64,000 nt of DNA from Roseimaritima multifibrata (lineage in GTDB: Bacteria > Planctomycetota > Planctomycetia > Pirellulales > Pirellulaceae): assembly GCF_007741495.1 (NCBI RefSeq), contig NZ_CP036262.1:558001-622000 (forward strand), read 5' to 3'. Of this stretch, positions 44,380 through 51,834 are shown in pieces (the stretch's first letter is position 1; each line of letters begins with the position of its first letter). A program made the translations under genes and the position numbers. The notes beneath the pieces were generated by a model. The model made no database searches and had not been told where the DNA came from. It saw only the letters and a list, made by a program, of their open reading frames with translations.

Positions 44380-45114
44380 TTATCGCGGAATGAGCACTTG
44401 CACCTCGACGCCACCGCCCGGATGGTTTGCTATGTTGATTTCGCCGCCGTGGGCTTTGACGATCCGCCGGCTGGTGGCCAGGCCCAATCCCACGCCCCGT
44501 TGCTTGGTTGTCACGAACGGTTCAAACAGTTGGCTTTTAATCGAGGAATCCAATCCGCTGCCGTGGTCACGAATTCGGATTTCTATCGCGGGCTGGTCAT
44601 CAAGTTCGATTTCGTGGCAATGCACTTCGATCCGAGTGTCGTTGTCGCTCGCGGCGATCGCATTGCGGAACACATTTCGCAGCACCAATCGCAGCTGCGT
44701 CGAATCGACCATCGTTTTGCCGCAGGGGGGCTTCTCAATGAAATCTAACGATGCGCGTTTACCAGCAACGGAACCAGCCACCTCATCAAACACCGACTGG
44801 CAGAGCTGTTTTAGATCGGTCAGCGAGTATGTCAGCTTAATTGGCGTGGCGTACGTTTTGACGTCTTCATACGTCTGGTGCAAATCTGCGAGCGCGAGGT
44901 GGATGCTGGCGGTCAGCTTCTGTTGCTCCTCATCATCGCTCGCGCCCAGTTCAAGCAGTTCCAAGCACGACTGAGCGCGTTGAATCGCATTGCGGCTTTC
45001 ATGAGCCAGCCCGCTGATCATTTGCAAAACGGCCGATAAGCGTTCGGCTTCGATCCGCTGGGTATCTTCGGCATTGGCATTTTTCGCAGTTGCATTTCTG
45101 GATGAAGATGACAT
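44380..45114 (-). CDS. Small soluble orphan histidine kinase
   Basis: 244 residues. Only a transmitter module: HisKA-like helix with phospho-acceptor His38 in ISGLAHESRNAIQ, N box LRNVFRNAIAAS (about 145-156), G1 DHGSGL (183-188), F box LFEPFVTTK (197-204), G2 GVGLGLA (207-213) and HGGEINIANHPGGG. There is no transmembrane segment, PAS, GAF or receiver domain, and no response regulator next to it, so it must receive its signal through a partner protein or act on a distant regulator. The E-x-x-N after the His (HESRNA) resembles the NtrB/AtoS group. Its upstream region carries two copies of the ATCGG-N-CCGAT type dyad shared with the neighbouring stress genes. Confidence 0.88.
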   Translation of the reverse strand: MSSSSRNATAKNANAEDTQRIEAERLSAVLQMISGLAHESRNAIQRAQSCLELLELGASDDEEQQKLTASIHLALADLHQTYEDVKTYATPIKLTYSLTDLKQLCQSVFDEVAGSVAGKRASLDFIEKPPCGKTMVDSTQLRLVLRNVFRNAIAASDNDTRIEVHCHEIELDDQPAIEIRIRDHGSGLDSSIKSQLFEPFVTTKQRGVGLGLATSRRIVKAHGGEINIANHPGGGVEVQVLIPR

Positions 45115-45187
45115 GAGGCAAAACCAGGACGGCTAGCCGTCTGCAAACGAATGTTTTTCTAAAACGGCCTGACAAGGAGACGGCAAA

Positions 45188-45237
45188 GATCGGCCCGATC
45201 CGTCAAATCTTTCGGATCCGACAACTCCGACCGATCA
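45188..45237. promoter_or_regulatory. Clustered ATCGG-N-CCGAT dyads upstream of the histidine kinase
   Basis: GATCGG-c-CCGATC at 45188-45200 is a perfect 13-bp palindrome, 74-86 bp upstream of the ATG at 45114. A second, imperfect copy (CTCCG-a-CCGAT) is at 45226-45236 and a GGATCC-centred dyad lies between. The same dyad type occurs before several nearby stress genes. Could alternatively serve as terminator for the GSSGG gene, but no U-tract follows. Confidence 0.5.
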
Positions 45238-45259
45238 TGCTGCCCCAGCCGGTCGCAGA

Positions 45260-45655
45260 CTACCAACTGCCACCGGATGAACCACCTGACGAGCCGTGAC
45301 TTCGAACGCGGTAGCCGCCGCTGCTGCCACCACTACTTCCGCCATAACCTCGGTATGCGCTGGTGTATCCGCCCGAGCTACCACCGTTGCTGCCACCGGA
45401 ACTCCCATAGCTCGCGCGGCGGGCAGCGGCGCGACTACGAATTCGCGAGACAATCCCGCCAGAACTGCCGCCGCTGCTGCCGTAGCTTCGCGAAACGTAA
45501 CCGCCACTACTGCCACCTGAACTTGCGTAGCTGGCGACACTCCCGCCGCTGCTACCGCCTGAACTTCCACCACTGCTACCCCAACCAGCGTCGGCGGTAT
45601 TGCTCAACGCTACCATTGCGATAGACATAGTGATTGTTAGTGCAAGTTTCTTCAT
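45260..45655 (-). CDS. Secreted Gly/Ser-rich GSSGG-repeat protein
   Basis: 131 residues, ATG at 45655 with AAGGAA upstream. Signal peptide MKKLALTITMSIAMVALS then NTADAG. The mature ~108 residues are almost wholly GSSGGSSGG units separated by short YxSR/Y, Arg-rich or aromatic linkers (SYASSGGSSGGYVSRSYG; RIRSRAAARRAS; YTSAYRGYGG). No catalytic domain. Proteins of this kind are extracellular low-complexity chains, possibly a flexible surface or matrix component; no precise family recognised. It precedes the histidine kinase gene on the same strand by about 145 bp, with a dyad cluster between. Confidence 0.75.
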   Translation of the reverse strand: MKKLALTITMSIAMVALSNTADAGWGSSGGSSGGSSGGSVASYASSGGSSGGYVSRSYGSSGGSSGGIVSRIRSRAAARRASYGSSGGSNGGSSGGYTSAYRGYGGSSGGSSGGYRVRSHGSSGGSSGGSW

Positions 45656-45774
45656 GAGCTGAATTCCTTATGGGTTTAATCTGAACTGGTTCTTCGATTC
45701 GACAAGTAGCGAAAATCTCCAAGAATTTCGCTTGGGTGCTGATTGTGGATCGCCGAGACTATTGACGACTTCCG

Positions 45775-45987
45775 CTACGGTTTGCTTTCTTCGGTTGCGG
45801 GTTTTTCTTTCGACGTGTCGACCGTCGTTTTCTCGGCCGTTTCGTCTGTCGCTGGTTCCGTCACTTCGGGAGTGTCCGCTGAGTCGGCTGTCGGCGTTTG
45901 GGCTGCTGGTTCGCTGGCCGTTTGGTTGCAGCCGATTAGTCCCAGTAAGCCAGTGCACAGCACGCACGTGGCTAGCAAATGTTTCAT
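45775..45987 (-). CDS. Small acidic Thr/Glu-rich lipoprotein
   Basis: 70 residues from the ATG at 45987 with AAAGGA upstream; the longer frame to 46182 is unsupported. Lipoprotein signal peptide with lipobox LIGC (Cys19). The mature part is a disordered chain rich in Thr, Glu, Pro and Ala (TPEVTEPATDETAEKTT), like many small planctomycete lipoproteins. Function unknown. It lies 119 bp upstream of the GSSGG gene on the same strand, possibly the same unit. Confidence 0.7.
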   Translation of the reverse strand: MKHLLATCVLCTGLLGLIGCNQTASEPAAQTPTADSADTPEVTEPATDETAEKTTVDTSKEKPATEESKP

Positions 45988-46724
45988 GTCAGTATCCTTT
46001 CTTTTGATGGAGCATTGACCGCGTTTGCACAAGCACAAGCGATCCTCAAAAACTTTTCGACAACGAATAACACTGCGAGGTAAAGTACCGTCGTTGGTAT
46101 AAGCACGTCGCATGCCGAAGAGTCGACATATGCTGGTGCACTTGAGTTGACATCGCGTTTGAATCTCCATTGCACGAGCCATATCATGCTGGTCGGGTGC
46201 TTCGGGAAGAGTGTTTGCAAAAAAGATAGATATGAATACTGCTACCTACTCGCAATCCCGTATCCATCCAGAGGAACCGATGCGCACATTGTGGCACGCC
46301 ACTTCCGCACAGGCGTGCGTTTGATACCCGTGGTGTCGTGTTCGTCGGCGACAACATTCAATCTCAAATGCCCTCGCATATAACTCGACGCCAACACTGC
46401 GTCGAAGAACTTGAAACCAACATGGCGAACTGCTGGCACCAACTCCATTTCTGCGACCGAAGGCGAGGTAACCGAGTCAGGTTGCGTTTGACGTTTTTAA
46501 TAGATGACGGAGGCCAAACGTTTGGGGGCGCTCGTTCAATTTCGAACCTTGCCTTGGCATTCATCGATCGAAGTGCTTTGACAGGTGCGGAATGCCATCA
46601 TGCCATTTCTGATCGGCCGTTGTACGTCGATCGCGCGCTGGCAACAATGCAGCATCACATGCCCCGGAAAACGGCCAAGTGATGGCATGGCTTGAAGGTC
46701 GGATTTGTGCTGGAGCAACGCGAA
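45988..46724. other. Intergenic stretch, nothing recognised
   Basis: About 740 bp with only short, overlapping open frames on both strands, none with a ribosome-binding site or known motif. No structured RNA or repeat noticed. Confidence 0.4.
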
Positions 46725-47180
46725 TCAGTAGAAATAGGGACCGTACGGCGTTGGAGCGGGCTGGACGACCGAGTAGTGCGATTCTAGAAAGGTCACAATG
46801 TCGACCAGTTGTTGGATCGTCATTTCGTCGTTGTATAACCTCATTTTTGACTGGCCGTCCTGTGCCACGTCTTCTTCTTCATATCCTTTTGCAAATCGGT
46901 GCGACGGGTTGATGATCGATGTAACCAAGTCGCCGTAAGTTTGAACTTTCGTTTTGGCACCGCCCAATGCGATGATCTTTTGATCCGTTAACGTTTCGGT
47001 ATCATCAAATGTCACACCTGCGACGGTGTGGCACGCTTGGCAATTTAGTTGTGCAAACGTTTGTTGTCCTCGCTCGATGTTTCCCTCGGGCAACGTAAAA
47101 CCTTTTCCGGATTTGGGGTCGGGCGTGCATCCGGCTTGTGCGAGTAGGAGCAAGCCAATGGCAATCATGCGGACATTCAT
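46725..47180 (-). CDS. Monoheme c-type cytochrome lipoprotein
   Basis: 151 residues, ATG at 47180. Lipobox LAQAGC with Cys18. One heme c site CQACH (47-51) in GQQTFAQLNCQACHTVAG. The distal axial Met is probably in SKMRLYNDEMTIQQL, followed by the last helix LVDIVTFLESHY, a typical class I cytochrome c domain. Membrane-anchored periplasmic electron carrier. The NPSHRFAKGYEEEDVAQDG segment resembles the cytochrome-oxidase-associated domains. No oxidase gene is adjacent. A degenerate ATTGGGATCCGAT dyad lies about 85-97 bp upstream. Confidence 0.85.
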   Translation of the reverse strand: MNVRMIAIGLLLLAQAGCTPDPKSGKGFTLPEGNIERGQQTFAQLNCQACHTVAGVTFDDTETLTDQKIIALGGAKTKVQTYGDLVTSIINPSHRFAKGYEEEDVAQDGQSKMRLYNDEMTIQQLVDIVTFLESHYSVVQPAPTPYGPYFY

Positions 47181-47380
47181 TTCAGCAACTCTCGAGGTAA
47201 ACGGATTGTGATGCGAATTCGTTGAACCGCAATCTCTGTGCCGGTTTCCGTCGCTTTCAACGCGATTGGGATCCGATATGAAAACAACTCCCGCGGGAGC
47301 CTGTCCGCGGCGGTTGCTGGCATGTTCGCTTGCGGGACAGAGTATGTCAGCGTTGCCGCGACAAATTAGATCGATTTGTT

Positions 47381-48349
47381 CTACGCCGTATCCTTTTCGT
47401 CGTCGATTTCACCGACCAGCTGTTCCAGCACATCTTCCAGTGTGACGATACCGAGAGTCTTTCCGGCGGATTGGACCACGGCAAGATGCACACGTTGATC
47501 GCGAAACAGGACTAAAAGGTCATCGCTGCGAGTTTTCGCGTCAACGATCATCGGATCAACCACCAGCGAAAGCACTGTATGCTGCGAGTCGCCGTGAATG
47601 ATCGCCTTCAGCAAATCTCGACTGAGCAAGATGCCTTGAACATCGTCGATGGTCGAACCGAATACGGGGTAACGCGAAAATTCGCTGCGCTCGACTTCCG
47701 TTACAGCTTGTGAAATAAGACTCGATGCCGCGATCGCTCGGACCTGGTCGATCGGTGTCATTATGTCACATGCCATGCGATCATTGAGCACGAACGCACG
47801 GTGAATCAATTGATTTTCATCGGTTTCAATGTGCCCGGCTTGATGCCCCATGCGCACGAGTGATCGAATTTGTGACTCGGTACCGAGTTGCCGTGTGCCC
47901 GGCGTAAATCGCTTGGTCAACCAACCCAGTGGAATCACCAGCGGAAACAACACGCGCTCGCTTGCCAGGATTGTAGGAGCGGAAAGTCGGGCCACCAAGG
48001 GAGCGAAATGGTTGCCGATTGCTTTGGGAAGAATCTCCGAAAAGACGATCGTTCCCAGCGTCAACACGATCGTCACCACCACGACTCCGCGTGACGAGAA
48101 TAATTCGAACGCTTGGTGGCTGACGATCACCGGTCCGAGCACGTTGATTGTGTTGGTGGCGATCACGATCACTACGACCGCATCACGAATGCGGTGCTTG
48201 ACTTCACGTAGGCGTTTCGCGCCGTAGCATTGCTGATGAATCAGCTCCTCGACTTCCGGTCCCGTCACGCTCAGCATCGCGGCGTCGATCGCAGCCATCA
48301 GGCCCGATAGTGCGAAGAAAATGACAATCATCAAGATCAGTGTTAACAC
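47381..48349 (-). CDS. CNNM (DUF21)/CBS-pair membrane protein
   Basis: 322 residues, GTG start at 48349 with AAGGAT upstream. N-terminal DUF21/CNNM membrane domain with four hydrophobic segments: 1-25 (FFALSGLMAAIDAAMLSVTG), 58-80, 88-110 (LTLGTIVFSEILPKAIG) and 125-145. Two CBS domains follow (MTPIDQVRAI to GILLSRDLL; VDPMIVDAKTRSDDLLVLF to LGIVTLEDVLEQLVGEIDDE). It lacks the C-terminal CorC_HlyC transporter-associated domain, as in the shorter members. The family includes magnesium exporters or Mg/Co homeostasis proteins (CorB/CNNM); CBS pairs bind ATP-Mg. Transcribed alone. Confidence 0.88.
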   Translation of the reverse strand: MLTLILMIVIFFALSGLMAAIDAAMLSVTGPEVEELIHQQCYGAKRLREVKHRIRDAVVVIVIATNTINVLGPVIVSHQAFELFSSRGVVVVTIVLTLGTIVFSEILPKAIGNHFAPLVARLSAPTILASERVLFPLVIPLGWLTKRFTPGTRQLGTESQIRSLVRMGHQAGHIETDENQLIHRAFVLNDRMACDIMTPIDQVRAIAASSLISQAVTEVERSEFSRYPVFGSTIDDVQGILLSRDLLKAIIHGDSQHTVLSLVVDPMIVDAKTRSDDLLVLFRDQRVHLAVVQSAGKTLGIVTLEDVLEQLVGEIDDEKDTA

Positions 48350-48523
48350 TTCGCATCCTTGGTAGCGGAAGTCGAGATGACTTTTGTTAAGTAACGCCGA
48401 GACTGGGTGATGAGAATATAGTGTGCGGGAATGGCGGATGCCTGAAACGGACGATGCATATATTGCAACTAACGGACCGAAGTGGCCTGTTTTTTGCTCT
48501 CCTCACGATACGGAGGTTTCCCA

Positions 48524-49450
48524 ATGAATGACTCACCACAACTTAATCGTCCCTGGTTGATCGCTGTCTGGCCTGGTATGGGGCATGTCGCCTTGAGCGC
48601 CGGGTATTACTTGATGTCCAAGTTGCGTATGAATCTGCTTGCCGAATTCGAAGCGAGCGAACTATTTGACGTGGACGCGGCGATCGTGAAAAACGGATTG
48701 GTACAAAAACCGCAGCGACCGCGTAGCCGCTTGTTCGCATGGAAGGCGCCCCCAGGGGGACGCGACGTGATCGTGTTCATCGGTGAATCGCAGATTCAGC
48801 AGGACAAACTGGCGTTTTGCGAGCAGTTGATCGACTTTGCTCGCGATCAGGGCGTCGAACGGTTGTTCACTTTTGCCGCGATGGCAACCGATATGCAGCC
48901 CGGAACCGATGCCCGCATTTTTGCAGCCGCAACTCAGCAGTCACTGCTCGATGAGATGAGCGGCTTTAACGTGCAAGTCCTTGATGATGGACACGTCGGC
49001 GGACTTAACGGTGTGTTGTTGGCGGCGGCAGCGGAAAAAGGAATGCCCGGCGTCTGCTTGCTTGGCGAGATGCCACATATTTTTGTTCAGTTGCTGTACC
49101 CGAAAGCATCATTGGCGGTGCTTCGTGTCTTCTTGAAGATGGCGGAGATCGATTTGGACTTGGCTGAATTGGCACAGCACTCTGAGCAAACAGAGCATCG
49201 GTTGGGACAGATCGTCGCCGAGATGCGGCGACGCTTGGAACCGGAACCCGACGAGGGTGAAGAGACGACGGGCGAAGATTGGAAATCGGCGTCACAACTT
49301 TCACCCGAAGATGAACAGCACATTGAATCGTTGTTCAAAATCGCCGCGGCAGACCGAAGCCGGGCGTTCGAGCTAAAAAGCGAACTGGATCGACTAGGTG
49401 TTTTTGAGGACTACGAAGACCGGTTCCTGGATTTATTCAAGACGCCCTAA
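48524..49450 (+). CDS. PAC2-family protein (proteasome-assembly-chaperone-like)
   Basis: 308 residues from the ATG at 48524 behind CGGAGGT; the open frame starts 14 codons earlier without a ribosome-binding site. PAC2 fold features: LIAVWPGMGHVALSAGYYL, then a Rossmann-like core VIVFIGESQIQ, RLFTFAAMATDMQPG, VQVLDDGHVGGLNGVLLAAA and GVCLLGEMPHIFVQLLYPKA. A Glu-rich helical C-terminus follows (PEPDEGEETTGED). Bacterial PAC2 proteins are of unknown function; some occur with ATP-grasp or ubiquitin-like systems, absent here. It points toward the Hsp20 cluster, with a shared terminator. Confidence 0.85.
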   Translation: MNDSPQLNRPWLIAVWPGMGHVALSAGYYLMSKLRMNLLAEFEASELFDVDAAIVKNGLVQKPQRPRSRLFAWKAPPGGRDVIVFIGESQIQQDKLAFCEQLIDFARDQGVERLFTFAAMATDMQPGTDARIFAAATQQSLLDEMSGFNVQVLDDGHVGGLNGVLLAAAAEKGMPGVCLLGEMPHIFVQLLYPKASLAVLRVFLKMAEIDLDLAELAQHSEQTEHRLGQIVAEMRRRLEPEPDEGEETTGEDWKSASQLSPEDEQHIESLFKIAAADRSRAFELKSELDRLGVFEDYEDRFLDLFKTP

Positions 49451-49491
49451 GGGAGCGAAAGTCGCAAAGAGTTTCGGCCCGCATTCCTAAA

Positions 49492-49530
49492 AAAAGATCG
49501 GCCGGATCCTATTGATCCGACCGATCTTTT
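49492..49530. terminator. Bidirectional terminator between PAC2 and Hsp20 genes
   Basis: Arms AAAAGATCGGCCGGATC (49492-49508) and GATCCGACCGATCTTTT (49514-49530), one mismatch, 5-nt loop, with A and T runs giving U-tracts both ways. The right arm contains ATCCGACCGAT, a near match to the dyad found before neighbouring genes. Confidence 0.85.
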
Positions 49531-49546
49531 GCCTCGCGAGCTCGCG

Positions 49547-50017
49547 TTACTTCGCTTGCACTGCGATTCGTTTTGACTTCGCTTCTTCGCCCTTGGGCAG
49601 GTGAACCTCCAAGACGCCGTTCTTGTACTTGGCTTCGATTTTTTCCGCTTCGATGCCTGCTGGTACGCTCATTGCGCGGTAGAATTTGCCGTAGCTGCTG
49701 TAGTGACCGTTGCCGTTTTCGTGCGTTTGCTGCTCGGTCTTGTGTTCGGCTTGCATGACCAATCGCCCCGCTGACAAACGCACGTCGATTTCTTCGGGTT
49801 CAAAGCCAGGAGCTTCGGCACGGACAACGATTTCGTTTTCGGCATCTTGCACGTCGCAGCCCCAGCCTTGGTTCCAGGCGTCATCCAAATCGCCGGCCCA
49901 CATCTTGTTAAGCATGCGATCAAAGTTGGCACGGAGCTGTGCCAATTCGGTCTTGGGGTCGACTTCCATCATTTCGGTGTCGTTCTGGTTTGTCCAAGGG
50001 ATTAGGTTTTTAAACAT
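49547..50017 (-). CDS. Hsp20/alpha-crystallin small heat-shock protein 1
   Basis: 156 residues, ATG at 50017 with AAGGAAA upstream. Variable N-terminus (about 50 residues, with DDAWNQGWGCDVQDAE), then the alpha-crystallin domain: EIVVRAEAPGFEPEEIDVRL, GKFYRAMSVPAGI, and the GVLEVHLPK signature. The C-terminal IAV replaces the usual I-x-I anchor. ATP-independent holdase that binds unfolding proteins in oligomers. First of three tandem, same-strand but clearly diverged sHSP genes. A dyad lies 66-76 bp upstream of its start. Confidence 0.93.
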   Translation of the reverse strand: MFKNLIPWTNQNDTEMMEVDPKTELAQLRANFDRMLNKMWAGDLDDAWNQGWGCDVQDAENEIVVRAEAPGFEPEEIDVRLSAGRLVMQAEHKTEQQTHENGNGHYSSYGKFYRAMSVPAGIEAEKIEAKYKNGVLEVHLPKGEEAKSKRIAVQAK

Positions 50018-50081
50018 GGTTAGATTTCCTTAAAGGTTCGTTTGGTATTCAAGAAAACACTCAGAATTAACAGATTGAACT

Positions 50082-50094
50082 AATCGGTCCGATC
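50082..50094. promoter_or_regulatory. ATCGG-N-CCGAT dyad upstream of Hsp20 gene 1
   Basis: AATCGG-t-CCGATC: an 11-bp perfect palindrome (50083-50093) plus one outer mismatch, 66-76 bp upstream of the ATG at 50017, between two Hsp20 genes. It differs from the copy at 45188-45200 only in the centre and one end base. Confidence 0.5.
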
Positions 50095-50108
50095 TTCGCT
50101 TGCGACAA

Positions 50109-50501
50109 TCAGATCGCTTTGACGGTAATTCGCTTGGGCTTGGCCGCTTCCGCTTTGGGCAAATGCACGATCAAGACACCGTTGTGAACCTCTGCATTGA
50201 TCGCGTCAGCTTCAATCGACTCGCCGATCGTGAACGTGCGTTGAAAATCACCAATACCATATTCTTGATGCAGAACTTGCAATTCTTGATTGCGGGCCGC
50301 AACCTTGCCGGAAATATGGAGTTGCTCGTTCTCGTAGCGAATGTCCAATTCGTCTTGTTGGACGCCTGGCAAGTCGCCGTAGAGTGTCAGTTCGTTCTCG
50401 TTTTCGGTGATGTCAAAACGAGGTTGGAACAACGGTACCTGACGAGTCGGTTCGGCCGAGGCTTGCGCAGGAGTGGTTTTTGTAAGTGTGGTTTCTACCA
50501 T
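50109..50501 (-). CDS. Hsp20/alpha-crystallin small heat-shock protein 2
   Basis: 130 residues, ATG at 50501. Short N-terminal arm (Thr/Ala-rich), alpha-crystallin domain with ENELTLYGDLPGVQQDELDI, GDFQRTFTIGESIEADAINA and NGVLIVHLPKAE, and C-terminal ITV motif. The signature matches the group of sHSPs with RxFxIGEsID. Only about a third similar to its two neighbours, so the array is an old family expansion, not a recent duplication. Same strand, 91 bp upstream of Hsp20 gene 1; its own upstream region contains CCGATCCG and GACCGATC half-sites (50560-50568, 50612-50619). Confidence 0.92.
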   Translation of the reverse strand: MVETTLTKTTPAQASAEPTRQVPLFQPRFDITENENELTLYGDLPGVQQDELDIRYENEQLHISGKVAARNQELQVLHQEYGIGDFQRTFTIGESIEADAINAEVHNGVLIVHLPKAEAAKPKRITVKAI

Positions 50502-50627
50502 GGTATTGGTCCTCGTGGTTTAGGTCGTTTAAGTACGGGCGGTTCGGTCACAAATTTGAACCGATCCGTCTGTTCGAAAAGGGGAATCCATCGAAACGGC
50601 CAGACCAAGCTGACCGATCTTGCTTTT

Positions 50628-51053
50628 CTAACCTGCTGCGACTTCAATTCGTCGCGGTTTGGCTTCGGGCTTTTTCGGCAGTGTGATCTTTAGCACGCCA
50701 GCGACGTACTCCGCAGTCGTCGCATCGCCATCGACAAGCGACGGCAGTGCGATCATTCGCGAAAAGCGACCGAAGACTCGTTCCTCGCGGTGCCGCGCCG
50801 TCGTTCCGCCATTGGGTTGCTTGCGTTCGCCCTGCAGCGTCAACTGGTTTTCAGCATTGACAAACAACTCAAACTGGTCCAGCTCCATGCCAGGAATCTC
50901 AGCCTCGACGTATAAGTTGTCGTCGTCTTCGAGCACATTGATTGCCGGATACGCTTGCGGCCGAGTGAGCGACCCGTTGCCGCGACCAAACAGTTGGTCC
51001 ATCTCGCTTTGCAGTCGGTTAAGTTCGCGCGGCCAAGTGAACTGAAACGCCAT
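50628..51053 (-). CDS. Hsp20/alpha-crystallin small heat-shock protein 3
   Basis: 141 residues, ATG at 51053. Starts MAFQFTWPRELNRLQSEMDQ, then PAINVLEDDDNLYVEAEIPG followed by MELDQFELFV, FGRFSRMIALPSLVDGD and AGVLKITLPKKPEAKPRRIEV, a complete alpha-crystallin domain with C-terminal I-x-V. Probably a holdase like its neighbours. The N-terminal RELNRLQSEMDQLFG helix is of the IbpA/Hsp16-type. No dyad of the ATCGG type was seen directly upstream, unlike the other two. Confidence 0.92.
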   Translation of the reverse strand: MAFQFTWPRELNRLQSEMDQLFGRGNGSLTRPQAYPAINVLEDDDNLYVEAEIPGMELDQFELFVNAENQLTLQGERKQPNGGTTARHREERVFGRFSRMIALPSLVDGDATTAEYVAGVLKITLPKKPEAKPRRIEVAAG

Positions 51054-51525
51054 CTTGTTTCTCCTATTGAATTGGTTTCGTAGCGGAAGCCGTTAAGGCT
51101 TTCGGCGGACACATGACGAAACTCATGTCGAGTTCCACTATCAAAAACCGTTCGCAATTTTTGTACCAATGTCTATTCCGCACATCGTCCTTTCCATCGC
51201 GGTCGTGTGAGCCGCTGGCCAGGAAGACAGCTCTTTTGCTGCGTTGTTCCGGCGCTCGTCCAATTTCTGAAAGCAAGTCAGCAATCTGTTTGGACGCGCC
51301 CAGTGCATCGACTTGTTCAGGTTTCACGATTGCAACGTCATCGGTCACCATTTCCAGGTCGCTTTGCTAGTAGCGATCGTCGGGGTGAGATTGGGAGATG
51401 GAGCTCAGGTTGTTAGGCGTTGGCTGCATCCCTGTCCAATAAGAAGGGGCCTTGTTCTCCCTGGATCACTAGCAGCAGCTAGCTGCATGCATACGAATCA
51501 CCGCTTGCAGGTTATCAATATGGAT
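51054..51525. other. Intergenic stretch
   Basis: About 470 bp. A 95-codon minus-strand frame (51064-51351) starts with VTDDVAIVKPEQVDAL but has no recognisable domain or ribosome-binding site, and I do not call it. Short overlapping palindromes (AGCAGCTAGCTGCATGCAT, 51472-51490) are present; role unknown. Confidence 0.35.
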
Positions 51526-51720
51526 TCATCGAAGCGGAACCTGATTAACCGTTTTGGAATGGGGTAAACCGCGGGCAGGTCGGTCGGCATCATCACGCGC
51601 CACGGTGACGGCGGTGCAATGCCCGCACGTGATCTCTTTGCCAAGCAACATGATTTGCACACGCATTCGACGATCGCAAACCAGACAAACTAGGTTGAAG
51701 TAGAGTTGGCTTGGTTGCAT
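51526..51720 (-). CDS. Small zinc-ribbon-like protein
   Basis: 64 residues, ATG at 51720. Two CxxC knuckles, CLVC and CGHC, 20 residues apart (YFNLVCLVCDRRMRVQIMLL then GKEITCGHC), are arranged like the MJ0042/zinc-ribbon finger seen at the N-terminus of many planctomycete proteins. The C-terminal 25 residues are without motif, so it could be a stand-alone finger or the truncated start of a longer protein. Weak ribosome-binding site (GAAAGA). Function unknown. Confidence 0.5.
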   Translation of the reverse strand: MQPSQLYFNLVCLVCDRRMRVQIMLLGKEITCGHCTAVTVARDDADRPARGLPHSKTVNQVPLR

Positions 51721-51834
51721 CGTGATCTTTCAGTGTGGTGAGGTAAAGTGGCCCTGCCCAACCACAAGAGAAGTGTGGAGGAAATGCATGCGACCTTCGG
51801 ACACCGTCCCGTCGCGAACCACTGAAGCGGAGTG

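Noticed and set aside
51064-51351. 95-codon minus-strand frame upstream of Hsp20 gene 3
   Set aside because: Starts plausibly but has no domain or ribosome-binding site and ends only 10 bp before the next gene; evidence too weak.
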